Shown piece after piece: positions 11,401-22,639 of a stretch of 64,000 bases of DNA. A program made the translations under genes and the position numbers. Below the pieces are notes generated by a model that ran no database searches, was not told where the DNA came from, and was given only the letters and a program-made list of their open reading frames with translations. This DNA comes from Aspidapion aeneum (Eukaryota; Arthropoda; Insecta; Coleoptera; Brentidae), in assembly GCA_963576565.1 (NCBI GenBank), contig OY755046.1, positions 64,825,379-64,889,378 on the forward strand. The letters run 5' to 3'. The first letter of the stretch is position 1. The number at the start of each line of letters is the position of its first letter.

Positions 11401-12486
11401 TTCTTTTCTATTACAGTTTAAAATATATACGTCATATTTGACAGAAGTGCTGTCGAATATGCAAAAAACTACCATTTTTTTAATGCTTTTGTTTTGAACC
11501 TTGCAGAAAAAACTTTTCTTCAAGGAACGTTGATAATAATATAAAGATATTTTTACCTAAATTCAAAAATTATGTAACAAAAAATGGTGATATCTATTGG
11601 CATTAAAAAATAAATAAAAAGAAACGAATTAATAAAAGTTATTTTGGTAAAATTTCCAGTTTTTTTGCAGATCCATAGATAATGCTAAATATCAAAATCT
11701 TGGTTAGTACCTCACAAGAAATCAGCACTGTGGAACACAACAACTAGCACAAAAAACTGAAAAGTTTCGAAAAAATCAGCTGGATAAGTGGATTTTATTT
11801 CAAAAATTTTTTAGTAAGTATGTGTATTTGACAGAAGAAAAATTCAAAGATTTTCTTAAAGATTGAATTTTTTTTTTCAATATTCCATATCTAAAACTGT
11901 TTTCAAGCTTTTTAGTAGGGAATTATAAATTTATACTGGGTTATTTGATATGCACACATTGTATCTAAACTAAACACCGGTTCAACAACTTGTATGGGTG
12001 ATAAAAAACTTGCGAAATTTGCAAAAAAATCATTTAGGTTGTAAAAAAGAATATTCAATGTCGCAGTGACATGCAATTTCTTAAGGTCAAGGCTTTTTAC
12101 TTATAAACAACTTTTTTATTCAATAAAACAACAATTTTTCGGGGCTAAGCGGGTATAGAAAGATTTTGTTTCTCTTGTATTTTTCCGTGGGCAGTTTGAA
12201 AGCTGTACACCCACGGGGGTCGAAGATTTAATGGACATCTATTAAGTGCTGACAGTTTCATTCTTAAGTAACTCTTCAGAACACTTCATGGTCAATGTGA
12301 CACTTTTGTAAAACTAAAGAGACGGTATATAAATCTCATCTTACGATATTGGTAAGAGAAATGAAAAATATTGCTTGCGATACCGTATGCTTTTTACACA
12401 AGTGGCGACATCTACCAAATACAAAAGAAACTACCAGAATAAAAACAAAAGGCAGGCAGATGAGATTAATTTTAACTGTTTGAAAG
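11401..12486. other. No gene recognised
   Basis: The stretch is AT-rich and holds only short frames. The motif TATTTGACAGAAG occurs twice (about 11435 and 11824), too little to define an element. Confidence 0.45.
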
Positions 12487-12655
12487 CAGTGGCGGTCCCA
12501 GGAGGGACACAGGGGAGCAATTGCCCCCCCTTTTGTCCAGAGAACTCCAAATACAAGAGGCACATTCTGGTGTTTTAAACACCTGAGCAAAAAAATACAT
12601 GTTCAAAGAATCTAAATTGCCCCCCTCCCTTTTTAAAATTCTGGGGCCGCCCTTG
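12487..12655. mobile_element. hAT-like MITE
   Basis: It starts CAGTGGCGGTCCCAGGAGG and ends CTGGGGCCGCCCTTG, an imperfect inverted repeat, with GGGGAGCAATTGCCCCCC inside. TTTGAAAG precedes it and TTGAAAG follows, close to the 8-bp duplication expected for hAT elements, with one base uncertain. Open frames crossing it on both strands (12336-12590, 12375-12578) are chance. Confidence 0.7.
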
Positions 12656-13231
12656 TTGAAAGTAATATTTATTTTATCAAATCCAGTAGATAAAACCTGA
12701 CTTCACTATCCACAAAATGTTTAAAAAATATTCCCCACTGATTGATATCTACGTTTATCTATTTTTTTTTAAAACCTATACTAGATGATAGTAGTCACAA
12801 TATTTGTGTGTGGTGTTTCTTGATATTCATTGGTTAAAATTGTGATCTTGTTGGCTTTAAGAAATAGTAAACAAATTATTTATACAATGTTTCGAATGGT
12901 GTTTCTTTATTTTCATTGGTTGAAATTGTGACCTTGTTGACTAAGCAATAGTAAACAAATTTATCTATTTATTATTAAAACATTCCATCTTAAATAGTTT
13001 TACAAAGATTTTTTAAATAAAAATATTAAATAAATATTTTATCTTTGTCTTCGAATTTTTTCTCTTGTATTGGGTTGAGGTGACTATTTGCCATTTTTTA
13101 GTATATTATGTTATTCAGGTAAAGGGTGACTCAAAATCAATATTTTTGAGGGATTTTCAAAATAGGCTTAATATACTTCATTTCAAAGGAAATTTTACAC
13201 ACATCTTAAAAATTGAGTGTGATTATATAAA
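12656..13231. repeat. AT-rich region with an ~80-bp direct duplication
   Basis: GGTGTTTCTTGATATTCATT...GAAATAGTAAACAAATT (about 12813-12880) recurs as GGTGTTTCTTTATTTTCATT...GCAATAGTAAACAAATT (about 12898-12962). Nothing else is recognised in this stretch. Confidence 0.6.
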
Positions 13232-13946
13232 CACTCTGCCAATATATGGGCCCCTAAGCTCACACTAGGTACTATAGTTATAGTTTACGTGTGAGCTAAT
13301 ATAACTAAAAACTGAAATATATTTTATTCAACTCCAGACTAAATTACCTTTTGTTTGATACCACACAAGCCATGTTTTGACATAAACTCAAATTTTTAAA
13401 ATCTACCCCCACCCTTAAAAAAAACAAAAACTAAAATGTATTTTGTTAAACTCCGGACTCAATTACCTTTCGTTTGATATCACACACGCTATATTTTCAC
13501 TTAAACTCTAATTTTTGAAATATATCCCCACCCTCTTTTTTAAATAAATTAAAATGTATTTTGTTTAACTCCAGACTCAATTACCTTTCGTTTGATATCA
13601 CACCCGCCATATTTTCACATAAACTCTAATTTTTGAAATCTACCCCCACCCTTTAATTTGGTTTGTGTTCGGTGGATTTTGTTCAATTTTAAACGGGACC
13701 ATCTCGACCCAAGACCCAGCCTAGGTACCAAATTTCATTAAAATCGGCCCAGCGGTCTTTGAGTTATGCGCGTTGGTCGTTACAGACAGACATACAGACA
13801 GACAGACGGCGTAACAAAAAAGTTTCAAAATCATCTGAAACGCAAAGATATATAAAATTTTTTGAAATCGGAGCAACTTTTTTTTCTCGAAAAAATTAGG
13901 ATCACCATAGCTCACACTACTATAGTATAGTATATGTGTGAGCTAA
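13232..13946 (+). mobile_element. Helentron-like non-autonomous element, copy A
   Basis: It begins CACTCTGCCAATATATGGGC, followed by a hairpin (AGCTCACACT...GTGTGAGCT). Then come about three ~115-bp direct repeats around ATTACCTTTCGTTTGATATC, a short GACA microsatellite, a conserved block (GCGCGTTGGTCGTTACAGAC, CATCTGAAACGCAAAGATAT), and a terminal hairpin ending GTGTGAGCTA. Short subterminal inverted repeats, internal tandem repeats, a microsatellite and a 3' hairpin are the layout of Helentron-associated elements, so that class is inferred. Frames such as 13721-13915 on the minus strand come from the conserved block and are not genes. Confidence 0.7.
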
Positions 13947-14007
13947 AAATTTGCAATAGATGATATTTTGTCTGACAGTTGAATTATTTATTAAAAAACC
14001 TAATAAT

Positions 14008-14556
14008 ACTCTGCCAATCTATGGGCACCTAAGCTCACACTAGGTACTATAATTATAGTGTACGTGTGAGTTAATATATAACTAAAAACTGAAATATATT
14101 TTATTGAACTCCAAACTCAATTACCTTTCGTTTGATACCACACAAGCCATGTTTTGATTTAAACTTTAATTTTTCAAATCTACCCCCACCTTTTTTTTAA
14201 AACTAAAATGTATTTTGTCTAACTCCAGACTCAATTACCTTTCGTTTGATATCACACACGCCATATTTCCACATATACACTAATTTTTTTAATTTACCCC
14301 CACCCTTTTTTTTAAAGTAAAATGTATTTTATTTAACTCCAGACGCAATTACCTTTCGTTTGATATCACACACGCCATATTTTTACATAGACTCTATTTT
14401 TTGATATATAACCCTTTTATTTGGCTTGTGTTCGTTGGATTTTGTTCATTTTTAAATGGGACCATCTCGACCCAAAACCCAGCGTAGGTGCCAAATTTCA
14501 TTAAAATCGGGCAAGCAGTTTTTGAGTTATGCGCGTTGGTCGTTACAGACAGACAT

Positions 14557-14602
<46 letters not shown>

Positions 14603-14768
14603 GGCGCAACAAAAAAGTTTCAAAATCATCTGAAACGCAAAGATATATAAAAATTTTTGAAATCGGAGCAACTTTTTTTTTCTCGAAAAAATTAGGATCA
14701 CTATAGCTCACACTACTATAGTGTAGTGTGAGCTAATAGCTCACACTACTATAGTGTAGTGTGAGCTA
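14008..14768 (+). mobile_element. Helentron-like element, copy B, with doubled 3' hairpin
   Basis: Same order of parts as copy A. The GACA run is longer (about 14547-14601). The terminal hairpin, TAGCTCACACTACTATAG then GTAGTGTGAGCTA, is present twice in tandem (14704-14736 and 14737-14768). The frames at 14394-14711 and 14456-14706 are artefacts of the microsatellite. Confidence 0.75.
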
Positions 14769-15316
14769 AAAGACACTACAAAATGTTATTTTCATAAATA
14801 AAAAAGTTTAATTTAATTTACAAAAAAGTTATAGACCCCCCTCCCAAAATGCAGACTTTTAAAATATCTACCCTGGTAGCTTCAAAAAATCAAGTTTCAT
14901 TTTTAAGTTTCTCTTACAATTCGAAACACACAAGTGGGGGGTCAGATTTTTACCCCCCTTTGAAATATCCGAAACCTGCAAAAATATCGTATTTACACTA
15001 TACAGTTTAAGAGTAACAATGGTGGGAAAAATCCAAAACAATATGTCTTTTGCATAAAATCAGGAGGAAAGGCCGCATATAAGGGATGAAAAGTAAAAAT
15101 CGGGATAAAAAGTGACAGATCAGAGATAAAAAGTATAGGTAAATTCTTTAAAAAAAAAACGTAAAAACCAAACAAATAGAAAAAAAGTCAGAAAAAAGTC
15201 AAAAACCGGGAAAAATATCGTATAAACCTCGTGATAAAAGTTTCTTTTTATCTCTCTGGTTGGGTTACAATCTTTTCGCCTCGGAATAAAAAAAGCCACT
15301 TTTATCCCTTGGTATA
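14769..15316. other. No gene recognised
   Basis: Repeated phrases such as GGGATGAAAAGT, GGGATAAAAAGT and GAGATAAAAAGT occur near 15084-15135, suggesting a decayed short tandem repeat. No domain is seen in the 95-codon minus-strand frame at 15120-15407. Confidence 0.45.
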
Positions 15317-15880
15317 CAGGGTGTTTTTTAATGATGACAGAGGCCTTTTTGTGTATATGTTTTGGAAAAACCGTCAAACAATTTGATTTTGTTTGCAATG
15401 GGGACACTTTTTGGCTATCTTAAAATTTTTGTAGCAGCACCCCCTTATATTTTGAATGAGGAAAGTGCAAACCTTGTTTTGAAGGTCTCTGGAATATCTT
15501 TACAAGTGTGAAAAAATTTATAAAATATATCGATTAGTTTATGAGATATAAGTATACCTTGAAAGTTTCAAATTTAAAATTAATTGATGACAAATTCTGA
15601 TTAATTTTTGTTTTATCTGTTTATGTTAAATTTGAGGGTAAATATCTCAAAAACTAATTGATAGATTTTTGAAATTTTGTAAAACTATCAACCAGAACTT
15701 CAAAACAATTCGTTACTAGACCCACTTTTCTCATTTAAAATATAGAGTAAAGTTCATCCGTCGAAGGTGTGCTACAAAAATTTCAAGATATACAAACGGT
15801 TCCCCTTGCAAATAATATCGACATGTCCCAGAGTTTTTCCAAAAACGTGCGATAAATACCCAAAAAATCATCTGTTACCT
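15317..15880. mobile_element. Long-TIR element family, copy a
   Basis: Left end CAGGGTGTTTTTTAATGATG follows TATA. The left arm (TTTTGGCTATCTTAAAATTT, TTGTAGCAGCACCCCCTT) pairs with the inverted right arm (GTGCTACAAAAATTTCAAGA). Copies b, c and d lie at 37114, 46978 and 48230. Non-coding foldback; the class is not resolved beyond probable TA target use. This copy is the most diverged. Confidence 0.7.
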
Positions 15881-15894
15881 TACTACATACCTAT

Positions 15895-16325
15895 ATAAAA
15901 CAATGGTGACACAAGACACAAGACAGCATGCTTTATGGAATAGAGACTTATCGCGTAACAGAAAAATACAAAACAAAAATGAAAAGTGTCGAAATGCATG
16001 CAATAAGAAGATCAATGAGAATATCCAGAACAGATCATATAAGAAACGAGATCATAAAAGAAAGAATGGGAATCGAGGGAAGCATAACGGATGACATCAC
16101 TAAAAGAAAACTGATATGGTACGGCCATGTACAAAGGATGAACGACGAAAGACTACCAAAGCAGGTCCTACAATAGCAACCAATAGGGCACAGAAAAAGA
16201 GTGCGTCCTAAACTAGAATGGCAACAGTCAATGAGTCAAAAAAACCTTGACAGAAGATGATTGTCAGGATCGAAGGAGGTGGAGAATAGGCGTTGGACAA
16301 CGTAAAAAACGTTCTAAACAAAACA
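15895..16325 (+). pseudogene. LINE family 1 remnant: reverse transcriptase C-terminus
   Basis: Frame 15928-16176 contains YGIETYRVTEKY, then EMHAIRRSMRISRTDHIRN, and finally IWYGHVQRMNDERLPKQVL. This is the post-catalytic tail of an RTE-like endonuclease/reverse transcriptase. After a stop the similarity continues (KRVRPKLEWQQS) to the family 3' end, GTTCTAAAC, near 16319. The 5' part is absent. A 16-bp CACAAGACACAAGACA-like insertion interrupts the start relative to the copy at 41121-41471. Non-functional. Confidence 0.8.
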
Positions 16326-16794
16326 GCCTGTATAATATACTACTTCCCTCGTTTTGTGTCGATATGATATATTCATGATTTACAACAAATATTCTGTTTG
16401 GGTGAAAATGGATTAAATAAATTGGCTTGGTGCGCATTAGTGGAGCAATAGTGATATAGCCAGAGGACAATATAATTTGTTAAAATGTAAGAAAGCCTAG
16501 CCTATTGGGTGATGTATGTAGGTATATAATTTTGGTTGGTTTAAATCGAGTGGGGCACGCTTGCGCATTGAGCGCCATTTTTCTTTTTTTGTCCACTTGT
16601 ATTGTGAAAGGGATCCCGACGCGACGGGTCCTACTTCACTGGCTACATGCTTTTGTAGACATGTATACATTTGTGTACAGTCAAGGTCCGTATTACACGT
16701 CAAAAGGCTATTCCATGCTTAAAACCTTATTACATAATAGATATTTAATGGAACTGTAATAAGGTCTATATTATCATGATGTTAAAGAATTGTA
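16326..16794. other. No gene recognised
   Basis: Overlapping frames on both strands (for example 84 codons at 16505-16759) have no recognisable domain. The stretch separates two LINE family 1 fragments. Confidence 0.4.
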
Positions 16795-17650
16795 TTAAAA
16801 AGCTTCAATCCGGAAAAGCTAGCGGACCTGAGGGATATAAGCTGAAATGCTCCAATATGGATCAGAGAAACTACTAGAAAATCTCACATGTATTATCAAT
16901 CAATGCATAAACGGATATCCAGTACCTCATGATTAAAGAATTGCATTCATATCCTCAATACATAAAAAAAGAAACAAGCTGGACTGCAACAATTACAGAT
17001 GAATTTCAGTACCAGTACTCTAAGTAGATTGTACGGTAGGATTTTTAGAGATTTAATAGAGAATGATTTTCATGAACAAGAAGAAGAAGAGTAAAGTTGC
17101 TTTCGTGCAGACAGATCTTGCAGTAATAATAGTTTTTTAAATAAATAATTGAGAGGAGTGTCAGAAATATAGAGACTCAAGTATACAAATCTATAATTAA
17201 AATTGGAAATCAACTTTCAAAAGAATTCCTGGTAACGAAAGGCTTAAGACAGGAATGTTGTATATATATATACGTAAAGTATACCCTATACACACTACAG
17301 TTTGCTGACGACCAAGTAATTGTAGCTAATGATAAGGAATACATGAAGTATATAATAAGAAAGTTAACGGAAGAATACCAAAAGTGGGGGTAAACAGTGA
17401 ACATGGAAAAGACACAGTACTTATATATTGGTAACAAATCAAGTGAGTGAAACTAGACGATGGACAAACAATATATCCATGCAGTGAGTATGTATACTTA
17501 GGTGTCATTTGATAAGACAGGAACACAGTCTGTAAAGAACTGGAGAAAAGAATAGTAAAAGCAAAAAAGGTTATGGAATGTCTCAACTGTATTTTATGAA
17601 GCAGAGAGATAAAAAAATAATGTAAAATTTAACATATATGAAATATTACT
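16795..17650 (+). pseudogene. LINE family 1 remnant: reverse transcriptase core
   Basis: Plus-strand pieces in shifting frames resemble the reverse transcriptase at 41035-42290. They include SGKASGPEGY-like text, CINGYPVP, ISSIHKK, LYGRIFRDLIENDFHEQEEEE, then IKIGNQLSKEFLVTKGLRQ, FADDQVIVANDKEYMK and KLTEEYQKWG. Many stops and a large internal deletion between the finger/palm segments show long decay. The FADD motif near 17305 is the remnant of the catalytic aspartate pair. Confidence 0.75.
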
Positions 17651-17654
17651 AAAG

Positions 17655-17760
17655 AGCAAAGAGACCTAGAAATCTACAGGGAAATCAGAAGAGAGCTAAG
17701 AAATTAGATACGCACGGAAAAAAATGAAATGTTCGAGCGAAAATACCAGATCAAATCTTT
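17655..17760 (+). pseudogene. Possible endonuclease-RT linker fragment of a LINE
   Basis: One plus-strand frame reads QRDLEIYREIRRELRN, a stop, then IRTEKNEMFERKYQ. This resembles the basic linker found between endonuclease and reverse transcriptase in RTE-like elements. Its position after, not before, the RT fragment is out of order. The assignment is tentative. Confidence 0.4.
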
Positions 17761-17849
17761 GCGTTTCTTCGATTTCTAGACTTCTAAATTTGTATTTTTA
17801 ATTCTCTTCGATGCATTCTAGGTTTTCATTTTTTCCAATACTTTCATCT

Positions 17850-18458
17850 CTATTTGTCAGATCCACAGGTAATACCACGAAGTGCTCGCACATCATAGCA
17901 TATTAGGTTGGGGGTTTCATACAATTGTATCAGTCTCAAGCCTTTATCATTTGTTACGTCCTCTCCAAATGGTCCTACCACTTTGCTTTGGGTTTGTCTA
18001 GCAGTTCGACTATTAAAATCGCCAAGCATAAATATTTTCCTGGTATTGCCGATTTTGGTGATTGTCTCATCAAGTTGGTCGAGGAACATTTGTTTTATAG
18101 CTACCGTTTCGTCATTTGATGGTACGTAGGCCGTTATTATGCTTATATTGTCTCCAAGTATCTTCATGTAAACTCGAAGTATGTTTTCGTTAATGAACCC
18201 GTAGTCCGTAATCTTATTTTTGAGGTTTTTCTTTATTAATAAAGATACTCCTCTAGCTGCTCTCCTTTCTTTTGGGACTAAAGTGAATATGTGAACAAGG
18301 TTACGGACACTACTTGTACCTTTCTGCGAAAGTTTTTGAAAATGACTCCTAACAGAGTTCATAGTATGTCGGAACTTGAAAAATGTATGCGCAAGCGTAC
18401 TCTGCTGGGAATCGCTTTTAAGAATTTTCGTGGAGGCAAAAGTTAGGCGCTTCGGCAT
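17850..18458 (-). pseudogene. LINE endonuclease (EEP) fragment
   Basis: A 202-codon frame. From about residue 65 it matches the apurinic-like endonuclease domain of non-LTR retrotransposons: RAARGVSLLIKKNLKNKI, then ISIITAYVPSNDE and the diagnostic metal-binding and catalytic segment IFMLGDFNSR. It continues with GPFGEDVTNDKGLRLIQL. This nuclease nicks target DNA to prime reverse transcription. The SDH-type C-terminal catalytic motif is missing because the frame stops soon after LICYDVRALR. The first 60 residues do not look like the domain and may be unrelated sequence fused to it. The orientation is opposite to the adjacent RT fragments. Confidence 0.8.
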
Positions 18459-18892
18459 GAGGAAGCTCTATACGAAAATTTAGTACTGTGGACTAGTGCT
18501 ATAATGATATTAGTTGATGTGACAATATTAAGAAATCGTATATCTAGAATCTGTGTTTGCATGGAATTGCCGTTAAACTATCGTTATTTCTTTTCCTCAT
18601 TCACATTTAAGCATGTAAGAGAAAGAGAACCTTATCTAATTGTAGCCAATATCCATTAGAGTATAGCGGAACTTAGCCGCGACTAATAATAGCCTTGCTT
18701 GGGGACTTTGGATGGGGGGTCATAGTCCCCCCTGACTCCCCACTCCCTAGTTGTCTGTCCGTTCGTTACAAGGTTTCAAGTGATCTTGGATGAGATTGGT
18801 TGAGTATACAGGGTGAAAAAAAAATTAAACTGCGTTATAGAAATTAAAAATTGCTTCCATGATTTAATACTTGAGGTGTGATTTTTACCCGA
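18459..18892. other. No gene recognised
   Basis: There is no domain or repeat partner. GGGGTCATAGTCCCCCCTGA at 18717 is a short palindromic GC-rich patch. Confidence 0.4.
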
Positions 18893-19297
18893 ATACATAA
18901 TATTCCAATACCTACGGTAACTGCCCAATCATGATGCAAACATGAGGGCCTTGGGGTCTTTAAGCAAAAAAGACCTGATTGGTTGCTTTCAAAGACATAT
19001 GCATATAGTACGTATTATTGCAATACCTACGGTACCTTACGATGCAGAATGCAAACATATTTGAAATAGCAATATCAATGGGTATAAGTCTACCCTTTTT
19101 GCGGTCCTTAAGATAAAAGGTCCTGATTGGTTATACTTTTACGCATTAATATTATTTTATTCTTGTATTCGTTGACAAAAACTCTATCTATGTAAATTTT
19201 GTATCTGTGCAGTTTTTGTATCTTTATTTCTGAATGTTTGCATCAAACGCCAACCATTGTGTAAATAGGTAACAGGGAGTATTGGAATATTACGTAT
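18893..19297. mobile_element. TIR element, ATACATAATATTCCAATAC ends
   Basis: The left 19 bases match the inverted right end (GTATTGGAATATTACGTAT) at 18 of 19 positions. A third copy of the terminal motif, ATTGCAATACCTACGGTACC, lies inside at about 19017, and the GACCTGATTGGTT/GTCCTGATTGGTT blocks repeat about 160 bp apart. This suggests an internally duplicated MITE. No open frame. Confidence 0.65.
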
Positions 19298-19310
19298 GTA
19301 TATGTTTTTA

Positions 19311-19550
19311 CTTCTCTAGCCCGCGCAGCAATGGCTAGAGAAGGTATGGTTTTCGACGATTTTTTTGAGATAACGCCAAAAATGTGTTATTTGGGTGTGT
19401 TTTAACCTATCTTAGCAATATCTTCGTGACTTCTGTCCCTGTGTGTGTGTATGTCTGTCCGTAATACGATAGCTCCTAATTCACTGAACCGATTTTCATG
19501 AAATTTTCAGGTAAAATATCACTTGGAGTGTGTTAAATGGGCTAGGAAGG
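19311..19550. mobile_element. CCTTCCTAGCC-family MITE, copy
   Basis: It starts CTTCTCTAGCCCGCGCAGCA and ends GGGCTAGGAAGG before TATCAGATCC. Related copies occur at 31421, 42613, 47779, 50895 and 52471. The interior shares ACCGATTTTCATGAAATTTT with the copies at 42613 and 50895. Confidence 0.65.
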
Positions 19551-20011
19551 TATCAGATCCATCATGGATCTATATATTTTTATTAAGAATCATTCAAGTA
19601 CATATAATTTTTGCTAATAATATTTTGCTTTTAGGTGAAATTTAAATCATTGTCAGTCAGAAGATCAACTTTAAAGCTCGTTGAGAAATTAAAAAGGAGT
19701 TGAGATCATAGAAAAAAATTAGGTTAGTAGCATAAATGGCAGAAACTCCTAACACCCCCCAAAAAAATAGTAAAGCTAACATCTGTCTGTATATTTACAT
19801 ATTTAACAAACTCTTTTTTTTCTGGTATCTTTAAAAGATAAATTTTAATGGAAAAAATACTCCGGCAATTTAAAAACTCCCTGACTGTACAAACTATTAA
19901 AATCAAGTAGTGCATTTAAAAACTTCAAGCCAATTTTTAGTTCAGGTTTTCAGCGATTTTCCCCACAAAATTAGTGCCTTTTTATCACATTAAAAAATAT
20001 TTTGCTAAATC
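19551..20011. other. No gene recognised
   Basis: AT-rich, with a 63-codon minus-strand frame at 19724-19915 that lacks any recognisable domain. Confidence 0.4.
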
Positions 20012-20283
20012 ATGAGCGCCCAAGTTCACACGATTCTACCTCCCACCCCTTTTTTTGGCCTATGTCTGGTGTATTTTATTAATTTTAAATGGGAGCACCT
20101 AGAGGCAAAATACAACCTAGGTACCAAATTTCATTAAAATTGGGCAATCAGTTTTTGAGTTATGTGCGTTGGTCTTTACAGACACACAGACGATACGACA
20201 ACAAAATTTCAAAATCATCTGAAAAGTAAAGATATATAAACAAACTTAAAATTGGAGAAACTTTTTCTTCTTACGAGGGTTAT
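20012..20283 (+). mobile_element. Helentron-like family, diverged 3' partial copy
   Basis: The stretch AGGTACCAAATTTCATTAAA...TTTTTGAGTTATGTGCGTTG...TTTCAAAATCATCTGAAA has the same order as copies A to D of the family, with a short ACAGACACACAGAC remnant in place of the GACA run. It lacks the 5' hairpin and tandem repeats. Confidence 0.7.
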
Positions 20284-20291
20284 CTGTTATA

Positions 20292-22455
20292 CACAGTGTG
20301 CCTGAACAAAGTATAGATTACATAAAAATGGTTCCAAAAACTAATTGCACATTTTGAATATGGACTCTTGCCTGACTTCAGAGCGATATTCATATAAATC
20401 CTAGCTGATCCTCTTCTCGAAATTTTATCAATTTTTTGCCATTTTTCTAGTTAGTCTAGGCGCTGGCTCCTGTCACGTGTGACCTAATATGTGCGCTCAC
20501 CCAACTAACATTTATAGTAGCGGCTACATGTTCTAAAGGCTTTGCTACTTTCTTATAGTAGAAATGTGGTGATCCCAACCAAAATTTGTTACTTTTTAGT
20601 TCTAACAACTATTTAGTATCAGGAAATAGTAGATGTTTCGTAAAAACGACCCTCTAAACTACTTCATAGGATTGTTTCTTGATAGTCGATTCTGATAGTC
20701 TTCTCTACCACAATAGGACGTTGCTAAAGTTTTACTTTCTTTTTAGTCGTTATTTCCTAGTCGTCCTGACTTTTATATCCTACTTAATTACCACTAGAAA
20801 GTTAAGCTTCATTGGAGTCCCAAACAAGTGTATCCGACAACTACATTATAACTTTAATTTTTACCATAAAAGTTTGTGTCATCATACTAACATCTGATGT
20901 AACAATGTAGACAAAATAACTTTTTGGATCAACTTTAAAGCCGCAACTACTTTCAAGTAACCTTTTCGACTATCAGTTTGGGACGCCATGTTTTTATGTA
21001 AGAAAGAAAATTTAATATTTTTTTTGTCGTTTTATGAGCTCATATTAAAGAGCCATACTATTTGATAAACAAATTAGTTGAAGCTTACCAAAAATGCTCT
21101 TCTTAAGCACCATTTGTTGGAGTTAACTGTCGATTATGAAAACATAACCTCCAAAATCACAACACAAAAATTCCATCAGCTACCAGAAAACGGCTTTTTG
21201 CAATATATATAATGCATGTTATACAAAAAACTTTGCGTCGCACTCGAATTTTGATCCTCTGCTCGTAAATTCTCACACTTTTGGATAGCATAGTTCATAT
21301 TATAACCATAACCAAACAAAAAAACTAAGCTAGTCTGTTTACTGTTGTGTCCACCATATTGTGTAACAATTCTACCAAAAAGAAACGATTATATTATTTG
21401 CAACTACATCGCAACTTTTATGCCATTACGGAAAAAAAACAGCCTCTACGACGTAGTAGATACCTGGCTACGACGTAGTAGTGTAGTTGTTACTACAGTG
21501 ACTTTAAACACTTGGCCAAGTAGTTATAACCAGAAATTGGTTCCCCACTTAGGGAATTATAACGTCGCTGTATGGTATACTAAGACGTAGCGGGAGTACG
21601 TTGCGGTTACTTTTAAGAAATTCTTTCTAGTTGGGGTTTCGTCGTTACAACTTTAATTGTTTGTTGGGCAGTTTGACTGCGGGACATTCTTAAGCACCCA
21701 CAGGTGTATAAAAAAAGTTTGGCCGCGTTGTCGAACTCATGATCGTTTGGCCGCCTTCTCTGAAAATGGCCGCCAAATTGATAGATTTTTTGTTTACGCG
21801 TATCGCCCTACCCAGTCGTCCGAGTTTAATTTTTTAAAGCTTGTTATACTCATTTTTTTAAAGGCAAATAAATTTTGTTATTACACATTTTTTAATAAAT
21901 CAAGTAGTTTTTGAGATATACCACGATTATTAGTATTTCCGCTCGCAAAAGGTTTGATTTTAACAATTAGTTTGCGAGCGGAAATAGTAATAATCTTGGT
22001 ATATCTCAAAAACTACGTTATTTATCAAAAAATATGTTATGATAAAATTTGTTTCCCTTTCAAAAAGGAGTAAAACAAGCTTTAAAAAATTAAAATCGGA
22101 TGACTGAGTAGGGAGATACGCTTAAACAAGAGATCTTAAATTTTGCGGCCATTTCCAAAGATGGCGGCTAAACGACAATGAGTTCGACCACGTGACCAAA
22201 TTTTTTTTATACTGCTATGTGTGCTTAAAAAAGCCCCGCAGTCAAACTGAGCGCACATATTAGGTCACACGTGACAGGAGCCAGCGCCTAGACTAACTAG
22301 AAAAAAAGCAAAAAATTGACAAAATTTCGAGAAGAGGATCAGCTAGGCTTTATATGAATATGGCTCTAAAGTCAGGAAAGATTCCATATTCAAAATGTGC
22401 AATTAATTTTTGGAACCGTTTTTATGTAACCTATACTTCATTCAGACCCACTGTG
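20292..22455. mobile_element. Long foldback element, ~0.5-kb arms, invaded by a 1.2-kb element
   Basis: Left end CACAGTGTGCCTGAACAAAG; the inverted right end is TTCATTCAGACCCACTGTG. TA lies on both sides (20290-20291, 22456-22457). Without the nested element at 20500-21668 the two arms pair almost throughout, meeting at TTCCGCTCGCAAA / TTTGCGAGCGGAA (about 21940-21990) with a loop of some 20 bases. The intact right arm gives the pre-insertion sequence of the left arm. No coding frame is credible. Confidence 0.85.
20500..21668 (+). mobile_element. 1.2-kb CCCAAC element, copy 1
   Basis: Starts CCCAACTAACATTTATAGT and ends AATTGTTTGTTGGG. CA is present at both flanks (20498-20499, 21669-21670). 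The opposite arm of the host palindrome reads GCGCTCAGTTTGACTG with a single CA (inverted at about 22230), so the duplication is 2 bp. It is opposite in orientation to the other four copies and lacks about 24 bp (the GGTGCGCCCGTAAAATTGAG segment). Its short open frames (72 and 81 codons) resemble no known protein. Confidence 0.9.
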
Positions 22456-22506
22456 TATGTTTTGCATATACAGCTCGAATAAAACAGTAGATCTCTTTTA
22501 AAGACT

Positions 22507-22578
22507 TTAGCGTTTCTCGGAGTATTCTCCACGGAAATGAATGCACTCTTCCATACACTTAAACCAGTTGTCAAAGCT
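22507..22578 (-). pseudogene. mariner transposase C-terminal remnant
   Basis: The minus strand encodes a short run ending WFKCMEECIHFRGEYSEK, one further residue and a stop. It matches the pattern W...CI...G.Y.EK that closes mariner-type transposases. Only about 23 codons are intact; a stop lies immediately upstream in frame. No catalytic residues remain. The match is short, so the assignment is moderate. Confidence 0.5.
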
Positions 22579-22639
22579 TTACTTATTGCAGAATAAATGG
22601 TTTTGTTTAAGTTTCGTGTTTTTTATTTATATTTCTTTC

